64,000 bases of DNA, taken from NCBI RefSeq assembly GCF_000367925.1, contig NZ_KB849170.1, positions 1-64,000 on the forward strand. The letters are read 5' to 3'. The notes beneath the pieces are model-generated. The model was not told the origin of the DNA and made no database searches. It saw only the letters and a program-made list of their open reading frames with translations. Origin of the DNA: Acinetobacter bohemicus ANC 3994. GTDB lineage: Bacteria; Pseudomonadota; Gammaproteobacteria; Pseudomonadales; Moraxellaceae. A program made the position numbers and the translations under genes. Below, in pieces: positions 51,256 to 60,424 of the stretch (positions within the stretch are counted from its first letter, which is position 1; every line of letters begins with the position of its first letter).

Positions 51256-51980
51256 CACATCAAACCTCCATTGACCGAGATCACCTGACGGGTGATATAA
51301 CTGGCATCATCACTGCATAAAAACTTCACCACTTTGGCAACTTCATCGACATGCCCCATCCGTTGTAAGGGAATCATTTTCAAGGCATGTTCTTTGACTT
51401 CTTCTGTGACCATTTCGGTTTCGATTAAACCGGGTGCGACACAATTTACCGTGATTTTTCGCTTCGCTAACTCGAGTGCTAAAGCTTTAGTCGCGCCAAT
51501 TAAGCCAGCTTTGGCAGCACTGTAATTGACCTGACCACGATTTCCCATCAAACCCGATACCGAAGATAAAGTGACTATGCGTCCGCCTTTTTTCAAACGA
51601 ATCATCGGCATCACCAATGGTTTTAACACATTGTAAAAACCATCCAGTGAAGTCGAAATCACATCATCCCAATCGTCATCCGTTAGGGCTGGAAAGGCGC
51701 CATCACGGGTCAGTCCTGCATTGAGTACCACCCCATAAAATGCACCATGTTCTGCAACATCTTGCTCCAGCAATTGCATGACGTTTTCACGATCGTTCAC
51801 ATCAAACATTAGGACATGACTTTCCTGCCCTAAAGCCTGAATCTGTTGCACCACTTGCTCTGCTTCTTGTTGTCTTGAACGCGCATGTACGGTGACATCA
51901 AAACCTGACTGTGCCAATTGCAAGGCAATCGCTTGACCAATGCCACGGCTTGAGCCTGTGACTAAAATTCTTCTACTCAC
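51255..51980 (-). CDS. 3-oxoacyl-ACP reductase, FabG-like (ApeQ-like)
   Basis: A 241-aa short-chain dehydrogenase. The NADPH motif is GSSRGIGQAIA (residues 9-19), and the NAG motif is in VVLNAGLTRDG. Catalytic residues are Ser140 in TLSSVSG, Tyr153 and Lys157 in YSAAKAG. It reduces the beta-keto group after each condensation. The GTG start overlaps the stop of the dehydratase gene by 4 bp (GTGA), so translation is coupled. Length and motifs are those of FabG. Confidence 0.93.
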   Translation of the reverse strand: MSRRILVTGSSRGIGQAIALQLAQSGFDVTVHARSRQQEAEQVVQQIQALGQESHVLMFDVNDRENVMQLLEQDVAEHGAFYGVVLNAGLTRDGAFPALTDDDWDDVISTSLDGFYNVLKPLVMPMIRLKKGGRIVTLSSVSGLMGNRGQVNYSAAKAGLIGATKALALELAKRKITVNCVAPGLIETEMVTEEVKEHALKMIPLQRMGHVDEVAKVVKFLCSDDASYITRQVISVNGGLM

Positions 51981-52414
51981 GCTAAATTCCTAATATTTTC
52001 TTTAATTTCTGCGGGTTCAAATACACTCAACATGGCACAAATACGATGTTCTCGGTACTCAATTTCACAGTTAAACTGCCCCAAACCCTCATGCAAATAG
52101 CTTTGTTCTGCTTTAATACGCACGGTTTCACCCAAGGCAAAATAAGGCAATGGCAACTGCATTTTACGCGTGCCCAATAAAAAACCAATTTTTGGTGGCA
52201 AGCCTAACATTTGCCCTTTATGCCCTGCATAAGCGCTGATGGTCTGCGCCATCAGTTCAATGCTGCTCCACGTTGGCAAACCCTGTGCATCACAAAACAT
52301 TAAGTCAGGTTGAATCAATAATTCCGCAATCGCAAAATTTTCATTCGCTTCAATTAAATGATCAACAAAAACCATCGGTTTTTCATGTGGAATAAACTGT
52401 ACGGCATCCATCAT
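51977..52414 (-). CDS. Hotdog-fold 3-hydroxyacyl-ACP dehydratase (ApeP-like)
   Basis: A 145-aa single hotdog domain. His10 in FIPHEKPMVFVDHL and Glu53 in WSSIELMAQTISAYAGHKG occupy the catalytic His and acidic positions of FabA/FabZ-like dehydratases. It would remove water to leave the trans double bonds of a polyene. It is coupled by ATGA overlap to the ketosynthase gene upstream. A second hotdog domain is fused to the AMP ligase of the same operon, as aryl-polyene systems use two dehydratases. Confidence 0.85.
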   Translation of the reverse strand: MMDAVQFIPHEKPMVFVDHLIEANENFAIAELLIQPDLMFCDAQGLPTWSSIELMAQTISAYAGHKGQMLGLPPKIGFLLGTRKMQLPLPYFALGETVRIKAEQSYLHEGLGQFNCEIEYREHRICAMLSVFEPAEIKENIRNLA

Positions 52415-53610
52415 TTCAGCTGCGTTCCAAAAATCAAACTGATATTACTTCCGCCAAAAGCGAAAGAATTACTCATCACATAGTTTATTGGCTGTGACAG
52501 CTGTGCATTCAACACATAGTTCTGCTCATCCAATTCTGCATCAATGTGACCCGATTGATGCAGCGGCAACCATGACTGATCGGCTAAAACTTGCTGACAA
52601 ATCACCGCTTCAATTGCTCCAGCAGCGCCTAAACAATGCCCTGTTTTATGTTTGGTACTGCTCAGCGGCACAGCATGATGCTGAAATACCGTCTGAACGG
52701 CTTTAATTTCCATAGCATCATTTTGCGGTGTCGCGGTGCCATGCATATTTAAGTAGCCGATATCCTGTGCGGTCAGACCCGCCATATCCAAGGCTTTTTG
52801 CATCGCCTCGGCCGCGCCTTTTCCTTCGGGATGCGGTGCTGAAATATGCCATGCATCCATCGACTCGCCTGCTGCCATTAACATCACGGGTGCCGTTTGT
52901 TTAGACAATAAAAATAAACCCGCAGCCTCACCAATATTAATGCCATCGCGCTGTGCCCCACAGGGCTGACAAAGAGCATGAGACAAACTTTCTAGGCTAC
53001 TAAAACCATTCAGAGTTAGCTGACATAACGTATCCACCCCACCCACCAAAACGGCATCGGCTAAATCGGCATTAATTAAACGCTGCCCTGCTGCCATTGC
53101 TTTAGCACTGGAAGAACAGGCGGTAGAAATGGTATAGGCAGGCCCTTCCCAACCCAAATACTGCTGTAGCGCTTTGGCTAAGCTGCCCATTTCCTGTTTA
53201 CCGTGCACGACTTCAACAGCATGCTGATTAACAAAGTATGACTTGAGGACTTTTTCATTATCAGCAATCCCCGAGGTCGAGGTGCCCAAAATAATCGCTA
53301 AGCGTTTAGGCGCAAATTGCGCCGTATAGTCGCGTATTTCAGCTTCTATTGCACTTAAAGCGGTTAAAGCAAAACGTAAATTGCGTGAATCGACAGCGTG
53401 TAAAAAGTCAGGAACGCTTTCAATTAAAGGCTGTTGATAGGCACCGACCCAAACCTGTTTTTCGGAAATAAGGCCGGATCTTAAACTCAAGCTATTTTGC
53501 GCTGTCGTCAACGCCTGTTTGATTTGTTCAGGCGTATGGCCTAAGGCAGATAACCCCACGCTAAACTGAATGCCTACCGCAGGATGTTGTGTACTGATTT
53601 GCTCACTCAT
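52411..53610 (-). CDS. Beta-ketoacyl-ACP synthase (ApeR-like)
   Basis: A 399-aa ketosynthase, clearly diverged from the other one in this operon. The triad is intact: Cys in TISTACSSSAKAMA (about 165), His in LNMHGTATPQND (about 290) and His in HKTGHCLGAAGA (about 325). It is therefore an active condensing enzyme, not a chain-length factor. Three ATGs in a row (53616, 53613, 53610) follow a GGAGG; 53610 has the best spacing. It may perform the first condensation on the aryl starter or serve a separate chain. Confidence 0.9.
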   Translation of the reverse strand: MSEQISTQHPAVGIQFSVGLSALGHTPEQIKQALTTAQNSLSLRSGLISEKQVWVGAYQQPLIESVPDFLHAVDSRNLRFALTALSAIEAEIRDYTAQFAPKRLAIILGTSTSGIADNEKVLKSYFVNQHAVEVVHGKQEMGSLAKALQQYLGWEGPAYTISTACSSSAKAMAAGQRLINADLADAVLVGGVDTLCQLTLNGFSSLESLSHALCQPCGAQRDGINIGEAAGLFLLSKQTAPVMLMAAGESMDAWHISAPHPEGKGAAEAMQKALDMAGLTAQDIGYLNMHGTATPQNDAMEIKAVQTVFQHHAVPLSSTKHKTGHCLGAAGAIEAVICQQVLADQSWLPLHQSGHIDAELDEQNYVLNAQLSQPINYVMSNSFAFGGSNISLIFGTQLK

Positions 53611-53622
53611 CATCATCCTCCT

Positions 53623-54180
53623 TTATTCAGTTGTTTCTAAACGATCATGCAAAGCACTGATGACCATTTGATAAGGCACTTGCAGATTATCTAATTCAAT
53701 CACGGCATCCTGATGCAGGATATTTAACACATGCTGTTGATTGATAAAAATAGACTGCGTCTGAGCCACATTTTTAACCTGAACAGTTTTAACTTGAACA
53801 TTTTGTGACTGTAATTGGGCAAAATTTGGATAAGTGGCATATAAAATATCGCGCACCACAAACTCAAACGGCAATAATTTCATTTGCTCAATACGTTGTT
53901 CAACCTGTACTTTCCGACCATCAAAACTGAGTTTAAATAACTGCTGTCCGGTGAGAGATAAAGCCAGCATGTCCAGTTTTTGCCCTTGTTGCTGCTGATA
54001 CAACAAAAAGCTAAAACTATGCTTATTCCATTGCACTTCAAGCTGATCCTGACGCTGATACTCTTGTGCAAGCCATGTTGTGGTGGTCAAACCCTGCGCT
54101 TTGGGCAGCAGAGATTGGCAACCGCTACAGCACAGTAGTGCAGCAAGTAACAATCCCGTCCATTGCCATTTCACTTGCAT
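53623..54180 (-). CDS. DUF3261-family lipoprotein
   Basis: A 185-aa lipoprotein. The lipobox lies in LLLAALLCCSGCQSLLP. The mature domain (LEVQWNKHSFSFLLYQQQQGQKLDMLALSLTGQQLFKLSFDG and LPFEFVVRDILYATYPNF) fits the DUF3261 family found in aryl-polyene clusters, where it is thought to help move the product to the outer membrane. The ATG at 54180 starts one base after the stop of the FAD enzyme gene, so it is preferred to an ATG at 54192. Confidence 0.8.
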   Translation of the reverse strand: MQVKWQWTGLLLAALLCCSGCQSLLPKAQGLTTTTWLAQEYQRQDQLEVQWNKHSFSFLLYQQQQGQKLDMLALSLTGQQLFKLSFDGRKVQVEQRIEQMKLLPFEFVVRDILYATYPNFAQLQSQNVQVKTVQVKNVAQTQSIFINQQHVLNILHQDAVIELDNLQVPYQMVISALHDRLETTE

Positions 54181-54181
54181 A

Positions 54182-55480
54182 TTAAGCACCATGGACTATA
54201 GCTTCACTGTGCTGTGGCTCACGGCAATATTCAGCCAAGGTACTTAAGCGTTTTTTGGCATTTTTATGGATGGGGTTTGTGGTGTCCCATGCATAACCCG
54301 CCAACAAGGATGACACCATACGGCGAATTTTTTCATCTTGCTGAGTCGAAAACACCACATCTTGGAATTCACCTGAATACCAGGATTCAACATAAGCACG
54401 AAACACTTGAATCCCTTCACGCAGCGGTTTTTCATATTGCGCCATCCAGTCCACCGTTTGCCCGTTCAGCACTTGATCAACCAGAGGAATGGCTAAGCTT
54501 GAAGATTTTAACGCGATGGTCACCCCTGAGGAAAATACAGGATCTAAGAATTCACCGGCATTGCCCAAGAGTGCATAATTACGACCTGCCAAATGTTTAA
54601 CATTGGCAGAATAGCCGACCAAAGTTCGTACAGGGGTATCAAATTTAGCGTTGCGCAGCACATGCGATAAACTTTCATCATCGGCTAAAATACGTTTCAA
54701 CAATGCAGCTAAATCTATCTCTTGCTGGGCAGAAAAACCGTATTGTTCAAAAAAATCTTGTTCTGCTACCACACCAAAAGAGCAACGGCCATCGGCAAAA
54801 GGAATCAGCCAATACCAAGCTCGCTGATCTTTGGCGTGTACCGTAATCAGGATTTTTTCCCGATCAAATTCAGCATCATCCAAAATGCCATCTTCAATAT
54901 GGGTGAACACAGCACGACGGACTGGAAAGTCGGATGGGCTTTCCAAATCTAAAAACTTCGGCAAAATCCGACCAAAGCCGCTGGCATCGAGTAAAAACTT
55001 GGCTTGAATCTGGTAAACCTGTTCTTGCTCATTTTTCACGGTCAAAATTGGCTGCTTCGACTCCACATCGACATCAATCACTTCATGACCAAAGCGGATT
55101 TCTGCGCCATATTGTTCAGTTTTCTGCGCCAATAAATGGTCAAAATGGGCACGGCGAACTTGCCAAGTGGTGCCCGGACCATCGCTAAATTTTTCGGTGA
55201 AGTCATAAAAACTGCGCTGCTTGCCCCTTAAAAAAGCTGCGCCATTTTTAAATTGAAATCCACATTCATCTACATGTTGACGTACGGTATCAAGCAGCCC
55301 CGCTTCTTCTAAAAAAACCATGGATTGTGGTAACAAAGACTCGCCAATCGAAAAGCGTGGAAAATATTGTTTTTCAATGATCGTGACCTGATGGCCTTTT
55401 TGGCGCAGCAATGCTGCTGCAGAACTCCCCGATGGTCCTGCGCCGATAATCAATACATCTGTCTGTTGCATGGTGCTCAT
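54182..55480 (-). CDS. FAD-dependent oxidoreductase with halogenase-like motifs
   Basis: A 432-aa flavoprotein. The FAD-binding GxGxxG is in VLIIGAGPSGSSAAALLR (residues 9-26), with SIGESLLP (44-51), a block shared by flavin-dependent halogenases and geranylgeranyl-reductase-like enzymes. Lys78 in GFQFKNGAAF sits where the catalytic Lys of tryptophan halogenases lies, and AWYWLIP (221-227) is nearly the halogenase signature GWxWxIP. FLDPVFSSGVTIAL is the C-terminal FAD block. The frame opens at 55615, but the ATG at 55480 removes an unrelated 45-residue lead and has an AAGG site. Real activity (halogenation, hydroxylation or reduction) is unproven. Confidence 0.8.
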   Translation of the reverse strand: MSTMQQTDVLIIGAGPSGSSAAALLRQKGHQVTIIEKQYFPRFSIGESLLPQSMVFLEEAGLLDTVRQHVDECGFQFKNGAAFLRGKQRSFYDFTEKFSDGPGTTWQVRRAHFDHLLAQKTEQYGAEIRFGHEVIDVDVESKQPILTVKNEQEQVYQIQAKFLLDASGFGRILPKFLDLESPSDFPVRRAVFTHIEDGILDDAEFDREKILITVHAKDQRAWYWLIPFADGRCSFGVVAEQDFFEQYGFSAQQEIDLAALLKRILADDESLSHVLRNAKFDTPVRTLVGYSANVKHLAGRNYALLGNAGEFLDPVFSSGVTIALKSSSLAIPLVDQVLNGQTVDWMAQYEKPLREGIQVFRAYVESWYSGEFQDVVFSTQQDEKIRRMVSSLLAGYAWDTTNPIHKNAKKRLSTLAEYCREPQHSEAIVHGA

Positions 55481-55491
55481 TGCACTGTACC

Positions 55492-57825
55492 TTAATCTCT
55501 CAGCTTCTTTGGCTGATATTGTTGAAGTACAACATGTTTGGCATCGGAAGATGTCAACAATGTTGCATAAATAAATGAAAAAATAACCCCAAGCAGTACC
55601 GTCAAACCAAAGCAATGAATGGCATAGGTTTGGCTAAACGATAATAACCCGAAACCCAATAAGGTCGACATCATACATAGGAATAACGCCATGCCCACCA
55701 CTTGTGGATGGTCATGTCCATGTCGATAAAAAATCGCATAGTCCACGCCAATCCCAATAATCAGGAAGGTTCCCATAATGCTGAATAAGTTAATTTCAAC
55801 CCCAAACCATGCCTGAACAGCAAAGGTGGAGATTAAAGCTAAAGTGACGGGTAAGACCAAGGGCAAAATGGACTTCATGCCATAGATGATGCCCAAACCC
55901 AGCGTTAAAGTCAGTAAAGCAAAAACCAATAACCATTGTGCCTGAATACGATGTTGCTGAAAGAGTTCAGACAGTTGATTTACTGGACGTAACAGCTGTA
56001 CCTGTGCACTATTCAGCTGTTCTAAAGCGACAACATGATGCACATTTTGTAACAGCACCAAACGTTCGGTTGCACTGATTTGTAAAAATGCCAACGGATG
56101 CCCTGCCATTTCACTTGGACGCAATAACGGCTGCTGTGGCAATTGCTTTTGCCACGCTAAAACATCTACTGGATTGAGCTGCAATGCCGCGGCATAATCC
56201 CGTAAAGCCTGCGCAGGAATGCTTTGTAAGAGTTGAATATTCTGCTGTTGCTGTTGAATCGGCGGCAACCATTGTCCTAAAGCCTGAAAAGCATCCAAAG
56301 CCCCTTCACTTTGTAGGCGTTGTAGTTTTTGAATCAGTTGCTGCTCATTATGTTCAAGCTCTGCGGCCGTCTTACCATGTACCACAAAGTATTCACTGCT
56401 TTGTTGCTGCATAAAGCGTTCACGGACGTACTTGTCTTCTTGCTTTAAACTCTGATCCATACTTTGCAAATTGCGAATATCATCATTGCTCTGCAACAAC
56501 ATCAAACTGCTGCCTGCCACCACGACAATCGCAGCAATTAAGCCATAACGCAGTCCTTTTCTTGCCTGTACAAAAGTACGTGCTTGACCAATAAAACGTA
56601 ATCTGCGAATCGCCGGTTCAGCATTTAAGGCAGGTAAACGAGGGAGCAATAAAACACTGGTGATCCATGCCGCAGCCAGCCCCACCATAGAAAAGACCGC
56701 GATCTGTTTAAAGCCGGGAAATGGGGTAAAACTTAAGAAAATATAGGCAACTAAAGTGGTCATCAAGCCCATAAACAAGCTGGGCAATAAGGGTTTGAGC
56801 ACCGCAAAACCATTGATATGCCGATGCTGCGATTGCATGGCCATAAAGTAAAAAGAGAAGTCGACACACACCCCGACCAGACTTGCACCAAACACCAAGG
56901 TCATGAGGTGAATTTCCCCAAAAACCCAATGCGTGATAGCAAAGGCCACCAAACAGCCTGTACCCACAGCCACCATTTCAGTCAACATTGGACGGATTGA
57001 GCGGAAACCAAACCAGACCAAAAGTAAAATGCCAAAACTTGAACCCAAACCAATGGTGGAAATTTCTTTTTCAGCCGAAGTGGTGCCAAATTGAGCAAAT
57101 AATAAAGTACCCGTCCAATGCGGTTTCACCTGCATCTGGCGTAGTTGCGTATCGAGTTGTTGAATCCACGCTGAAGTTTGTTGTTGATATTCAATATTAT
57201 AAGGACTGTTTTTTAGCTCTAAAACCAATAACCGCGAAATCCCCTGCTCATCTCGAATTGTGGCAAAGCCATCTTCTAAAGCAAGATCAGGATGACTTTG
57301 TAAACCGGCTAAGCCCATGGCATAACGTGGAAATAACAACAATGGATCGTGTTGTAATAACGCTGCGGTGACCGGCATGCCCGGACTCATAATTTGCAAT
57401 AAACTTTGTTCGCTCAGTGCAGCATAATCTTGTTGTTGCAGTATTTTTTGATCGTCTAATGTCAATAAACCGGCACGGTGTTGATAGAGCACCTGTGCAA
57501 ACTTGTCACTGTCTAACTGAGCATGCAAAGGTTGCCACAAATCACTTTTGGCCACCTGCTGTTGCAATGCGTTGGTTGATTTAGTTAAGGCAGCATCATC
57601 TTGAGCATCCAACACCACAAACACTTTGTCATTCAATTGTTGACTGACGTATTGCTGTGCCCTTTCAAGCCGTGGGTCTTGGCTGGCTTCAGGCAATAAG
57701 GCAAAAATATTGGTTTGAATATGGATCTCTTTTTTAAGCCATGCTGTGCCTAGCGCAATCGCAATCACGCTTAAAATAATCAGCCACAGCGCCGTAAATT
57801 TATTTTGCCAATTGGAAAAGTGCAT
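55492..57825 (-). CDS. MMPL/RND-family exporter
   Basis: A 777-aa inner-membrane exporter with the RND layout: TM1 (about 13-28), a large periplasmic domain (to about 250), five helices (about 255-400), a second periplasmic domain (about 440-630) and five more helices. GVCVDFSFYFMA and GIGVDYAIFYRHG are the two matched transmembrane Asp blocks that carry protons in MMPL proteins. It is proposed to move the finished aryl-polyene lipid across the envelope. It overlaps the LolA-like gene by 26 bp and lies 11 bp before the FAD enzyme gene. Confidence 0.9.
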   Translation of the reverse strand: MHFSNWQNKFTALWLIILSVIAIALGTAWLKKEIHIQTNIFALLPEASQDPRLERAQQYVSQQLNDKVFVVLDAQDDAALTKSTNALQQQVAKSDLWQPLHAQLDSDKFAQVLYQHRAGLLTLDDQKILQQQDYAALSEQSLLQIMSPGMPVTAALLQHDPLLLFPRYAMGLAGLQSHPDLALEDGFATIRDEQGISRLLVLELKNSPYNIEYQQQTSAWIQQLDTQLRQMQVKPHWTGTLLFAQFGTTSAEKEISTIGLGSSFGILLLVWFGFRSIRPMLTEMVAVGTGCLVAFAITHWVFGEIHLMTLVFGASLVGVCVDFSFYFMAMQSQHRHINGFAVLKPLLPSLFMGLMTTLVAYIFLSFTPFPGFKQIAVFSMVGLAAAWITSVLLLPRLPALNAEPAIRRLRFIGQARTFVQARKGLRYGLIAAIVVVAGSSLMLLQSNDDIRNLQSMDQSLKQEDKYVRERFMQQQSSEYFVVHGKTAAELEHNEQQLIQKLQRLQSEGALDAFQALGQWLPPIQQQQQNIQLLQSIPAQALRDYAAALQLNPVDVLAWQKQLPQQPLLRPSEMAGHPLAFLQISATERLVLLQNVHHVVALEQLNSAQVQLLRPVNQLSELFQQHRIQAQWLLVFALLTLTLGLGIIYGMKSILPLVLPVTLALISTFAVQAWFGVEINLFSIMGTFLIIGIGVDYAIFYRHGHDHPQVVGMALFLCMMSTLLGFGLLSFSQTYAIHCFGLTVLLGVIFSFIYATLLTSSDAKHVVLQQYQPKKLRD

Positions 57826-58447
57826 TTTCCTCAGCCGTTAACGTTTGTGGTTGAGTCGTTTGTTGACTAAAACGAATGGTCGTGGTGTTATTGGCCTGTT
57901 CACTCAAGACAATACGATCGACATAACGCTGCCCTTGTGCATCCACGCGAACAAAGAGTTTTTTAAATAAACTGCTTTTCGGGGTTAATGCCACATTCCA
58001 TTGCGCAGGACTATAATTGGCTGAAACAATATTGAAATTTTTAGCCAATGCAGTTTCATTGCCTGACATCAGCTGTAAAAACATGGTCGCCACAGAACCA
58101 TAAGGTGATTTATCAATTTCAATTTGACTGTAGGTGCGCTGAGTTTTTTGTACCAATTTATATGGCGTCACAATCAAATCGGCTTTCACTGGACTTTGAA
58201 TGTTCCAGATTACGCCTTGTGATTTGGAAAATAATACCGTGCCTTTCGAGACAAAAGTTTTGTTCAGTGACGCTAATTTTTTTTGCTGTTCAAACTGAGC
58301 ACGTACAATCGGGGTCGCAGCAAGCTGAGTAAAAATTTGTTTGAGCTGTGGATTTTGCGCATGTACAGGTCGTGACAACAGCGACATCAAACACAACACA
58401 AGCGCTAAAAACAGCCAGACTGGACGGGATAAATTGATTGCTTTCAT
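57800..58447 (-). CDS. LolA-like periplasmic carrier
   Basis: A 215-aa periplasmic protein with signal peptide ending SRPVHAQ (cleavage after Ala30). The mature domain has PIVRAQFEQQKKLASLNKTFVSKGTVLFSKSQGVIWNIQSPVKADLIVTP, the opening pattern of the LolA/LppX-like open beta-barrel that carries a lipid. Together with the MMPL exporter and the DUF3261 lipoprotein it forms a lipid-transport set seen in aryl-polyene clusters. It is separate from the housekeeping lolA. Confidence 0.88.
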   Translation of the reverse strand: MKAINLSRPVWLFLALVLCLMSLLSRPVHAQNPQLKQIFTQLAATPIVRAQFEQQKKLASLNKTFVSKGTVLFSKSQGVIWNIQSPVKADLIVTPYKLVQKTQRTYSQIEIDKSPYGSVATMFLQLMSGNETALAKNFNIVSANYSPAQWNVALTPKSSLFKKLFVRVDAQGQRYVDRIVLSEQANNTTTIRFSQQTTQPQTLTAEENALFQLAK

Positions 58448-58452
58448 TGACT

Positions 58453-58872
58453 TTACTCCGCTTTAAATGCTGGCCAAGCGTGCAATTGTTCTAACAGCAC
58501 TTGCGGCGATTGAAAACACATTTCACGGCTTTCAATACCAACCGCCACTTGGCTGGTGTAGCCTTTGGTGAGCTTCCGACCACTGTCTGCATCAAAAATT
58601 TGATATTCAATTTTCAAGCGGTTTTCCCATTCTTTTAAAATGGCACGCACACGAATTTTTTGTTCAAACTCAATTCCCTGCACATAGCGAACATGGCTTT
58701 CAATCACCGGCCATGCATAACCAGATGCAAGCATTTGCTTATAGTTATAGTGAAATTGATCGAGCAATTTACAACGCGCAATTTCAAAATATTTTAAATA
58801 ATGTCCATGCCACACCACATTCATGGTATCGACATCATGAAATGGCACTTCAATAATTACATCGGCATGCAT
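58453..58872 (-). CDS. 4HBT-type acyl-CoA/ACP thioesterase
   Basis: A 139-aa hotdog thioesterase. The motif VPFHDVDTMNVVWHGHYLKYFEIAR is the 4-hydroxybenzoyl-CoA thioesterase signature, with Asp14-Val-Asp16 nearby and catalytic residues in that loop. It may release the polyene from the carrier or correct stalled chains. A GGAA ribosome site precedes the ATG. It lies between the ammonia-lyase and LolA-like genes with gaps of 10 and 5 bp. Confidence 0.88.
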   Translation of the reverse strand: MHADVIIEVPFHDVDTMNVVWHGHYLKYFEIARCKLLDQFHYNYKQMLASGYAWPVIESHVRYVQGIEFEQKIRVRAILKEWENRLKIEYQIFDADSGRKLTKGYTSQVAVGIESREMCFQSPQVLLEQLHAWPAFKAE

Positions 58873-58882
58873 CGTCAGTTTC

Positions 58883-60424
58883 CTATCCTATTGAGTGAAC
58901 ACGTTCAGGATTCAATAATTCTAAATTTTCGAAACGATCGACCAGTTGTTGCAATTCATGTTGCAATGGTCGATCTTCCACCACGTAATCAAAGGTCTGC
59001 AATACCCACGTCTGAAATGCGGCCAATACTTCAGCCAACGAACCGTCTAAAGCTTTTAAGTGAATGGCTTGTACACTGGCACAGCACAGCGCTGCAATCA
59101 CTTGTTCAGTCAGCACAATCACACGACTGGCATCCCGTGCAGCAATGGTGCCCATACTGACTTTGTCTTGGTTATGACATTCGGTTGAGCGTGAGAAAAT
59201 AGAGGCCGAAAGCGTTTGTTTTAAAGCTTCTGCCGTCCATGCTGATACTGCAATTTGCACAGCTTTAAAACCATGATTCAACGGCAAGCGTTCTGCGGTT
59301 GCACCAGTTAAATTGCGTGGCAAACCGTTATTCATTTTATAGTCCACCAACTGCGCCAATTGACGATCCATGAGATCAGCAATATTGGCAATTATGATTT
59401 TCAAGCTATCCATGGCTTGGGCAATGTGTCCGCCATAAAAATGACCACCATGTAATACACGCAAATTCACAGGATCAATCAGTGGATTGTCATTACTTGA
59501 GTTCAGTTCATTTTCAATAAACTGACGTAACCACGTTTTAGAATCTTCAAATACACCAATAATATGCGGCGCACAGCGTAAAGAATAACGATCTTGCAGA
59601 CGTGGACTCTGATGCTCGGTTTGTACCTCACTGTTCAGCCAAGTTCTGAGTTGTGCGGCAATATTTTGCTGACCCGGATGGGGCTTTTGCGCAAACAGCA
59701 CTTCATCAAAATGGCTTGGATTACCTTCCAAAGCCAAAACATTTAGTGCCGTAATACAGGTGCTGGCCAAAGCAATTTGTTCCGCCTTTTTATAGTTTAA
59801 ACAGGCAATGGCTGTCATCACCGCCGTGCCATTCATCAGTGCCAAGCCTTCTTTCGGACGTAACACTAAAGCCTGCATGCCTTTTTCAGCATACACCGCA
59901 CTGACTGGCACAATTTGACCTTGATCATAAACATCACGTTCACCGACCAAAGCCCCTGCAATATAGGACAATGGGGTTAAATCACCACTGGCCCCCACTG
60001 AACCTTCCGATGGAATGACAGGAATGATATTTTCATTCAGCATCCATGTGAGGCGTTCTAGCAATGCATGCGATACACCTGAATAACCCCGCGCCAGAGA
60101 ACATAAACGCGTCACCAACACCGCACGCGCCGTGATTAAATCCAAATTTTGACCTAAACCACAACCATGAAAACGTGATAAATGTAACGGCAATTCATTG
60201 ACTTGATGCGCGGGGATTTCCACCAAACAGGAGTCACCATAGCCTGTAGTCACGCCATAAATGACGCCTTCATCTTGTAACAGTTGATCTAGAAAATCTG
60301 CACCGCGTTGAATCAGATCACGCCATTCAGTGGATACCGGCAAAGCCACAGATTTTTCCTGACGCGCCACAGCCACCACATCTTCAATTGAGAGCGGTGT
60401 TTCCCCAACAACTAACACTTGCAT
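58883..60424 (-). CDS. MIO-dependent aromatic amino acid ammonia-lyase (HAL/TAL/PAL superfamily)
   Basis: A 513-aa lyase that removes ammonia from His, Tyr or Phe. The Ala145-Ser146-Gly147 triplet in GSVGASGDLTPLSYIAGALVGE cyclises to the MIO cofactor. Tyr56 in GVIYGVTTGYGDS is the catalytic tyrosine. The substrate-selectivity pair in LSRFHGCGLG is Phe85-His86; histidine lyases typically have Ser-His and Rhodobacter tyrosine lyase His-Leu, so the aromatic specificity is not settled. In this cluster it most plausibly makes an aryl starter such as 4-coumarate from tyrosine. The ATG at 60424 overlaps the stop of the acyltransferase gene (TAATG). Confidence 0.88.
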   Translation of the reverse strand: MQVLVVGETPLSIEDVVAVARQEKSVALPVSTEWRDLIQRGADFLDQLLQDEGVIYGVTTGYGDSCLVEIPAHQVNELPLHLSRFHGCGLGQNLDLITARAVLVTRLCSLARGYSGVSHALLERLTWMLNENIIPVIPSEGSVGASGDLTPLSYIAGALVGERDVYDQGQIVPVSAVYAEKGMQALVLRPKEGLALMNGTAVMTAIACLNYKKAEQIALASTCITALNVLALEGNPSHFDEVLFAQKPHPGQQNIAAQLRTWLNSEVQTEHQSPRLQDRYSLRCAPHIIGVFEDSKTWLRQFIENELNSSNDNPLIDPVNLRVLHGGHFYGGHIAQAMDSLKIIIANIADLMDRQLAQLVDYKMNNGLPRNLTGATAERLPLNHGFKAVQIAVSAWTAEALKQTLSASIFSRSTECHNQDKVSMGTIAARDASRVIVLTEQVIAALCCASVQAIHLKALDGSLAEVLAAFQTWVLQTFDYVVEDRPLQHELQQLVDRFENLELLNPERVHSIG

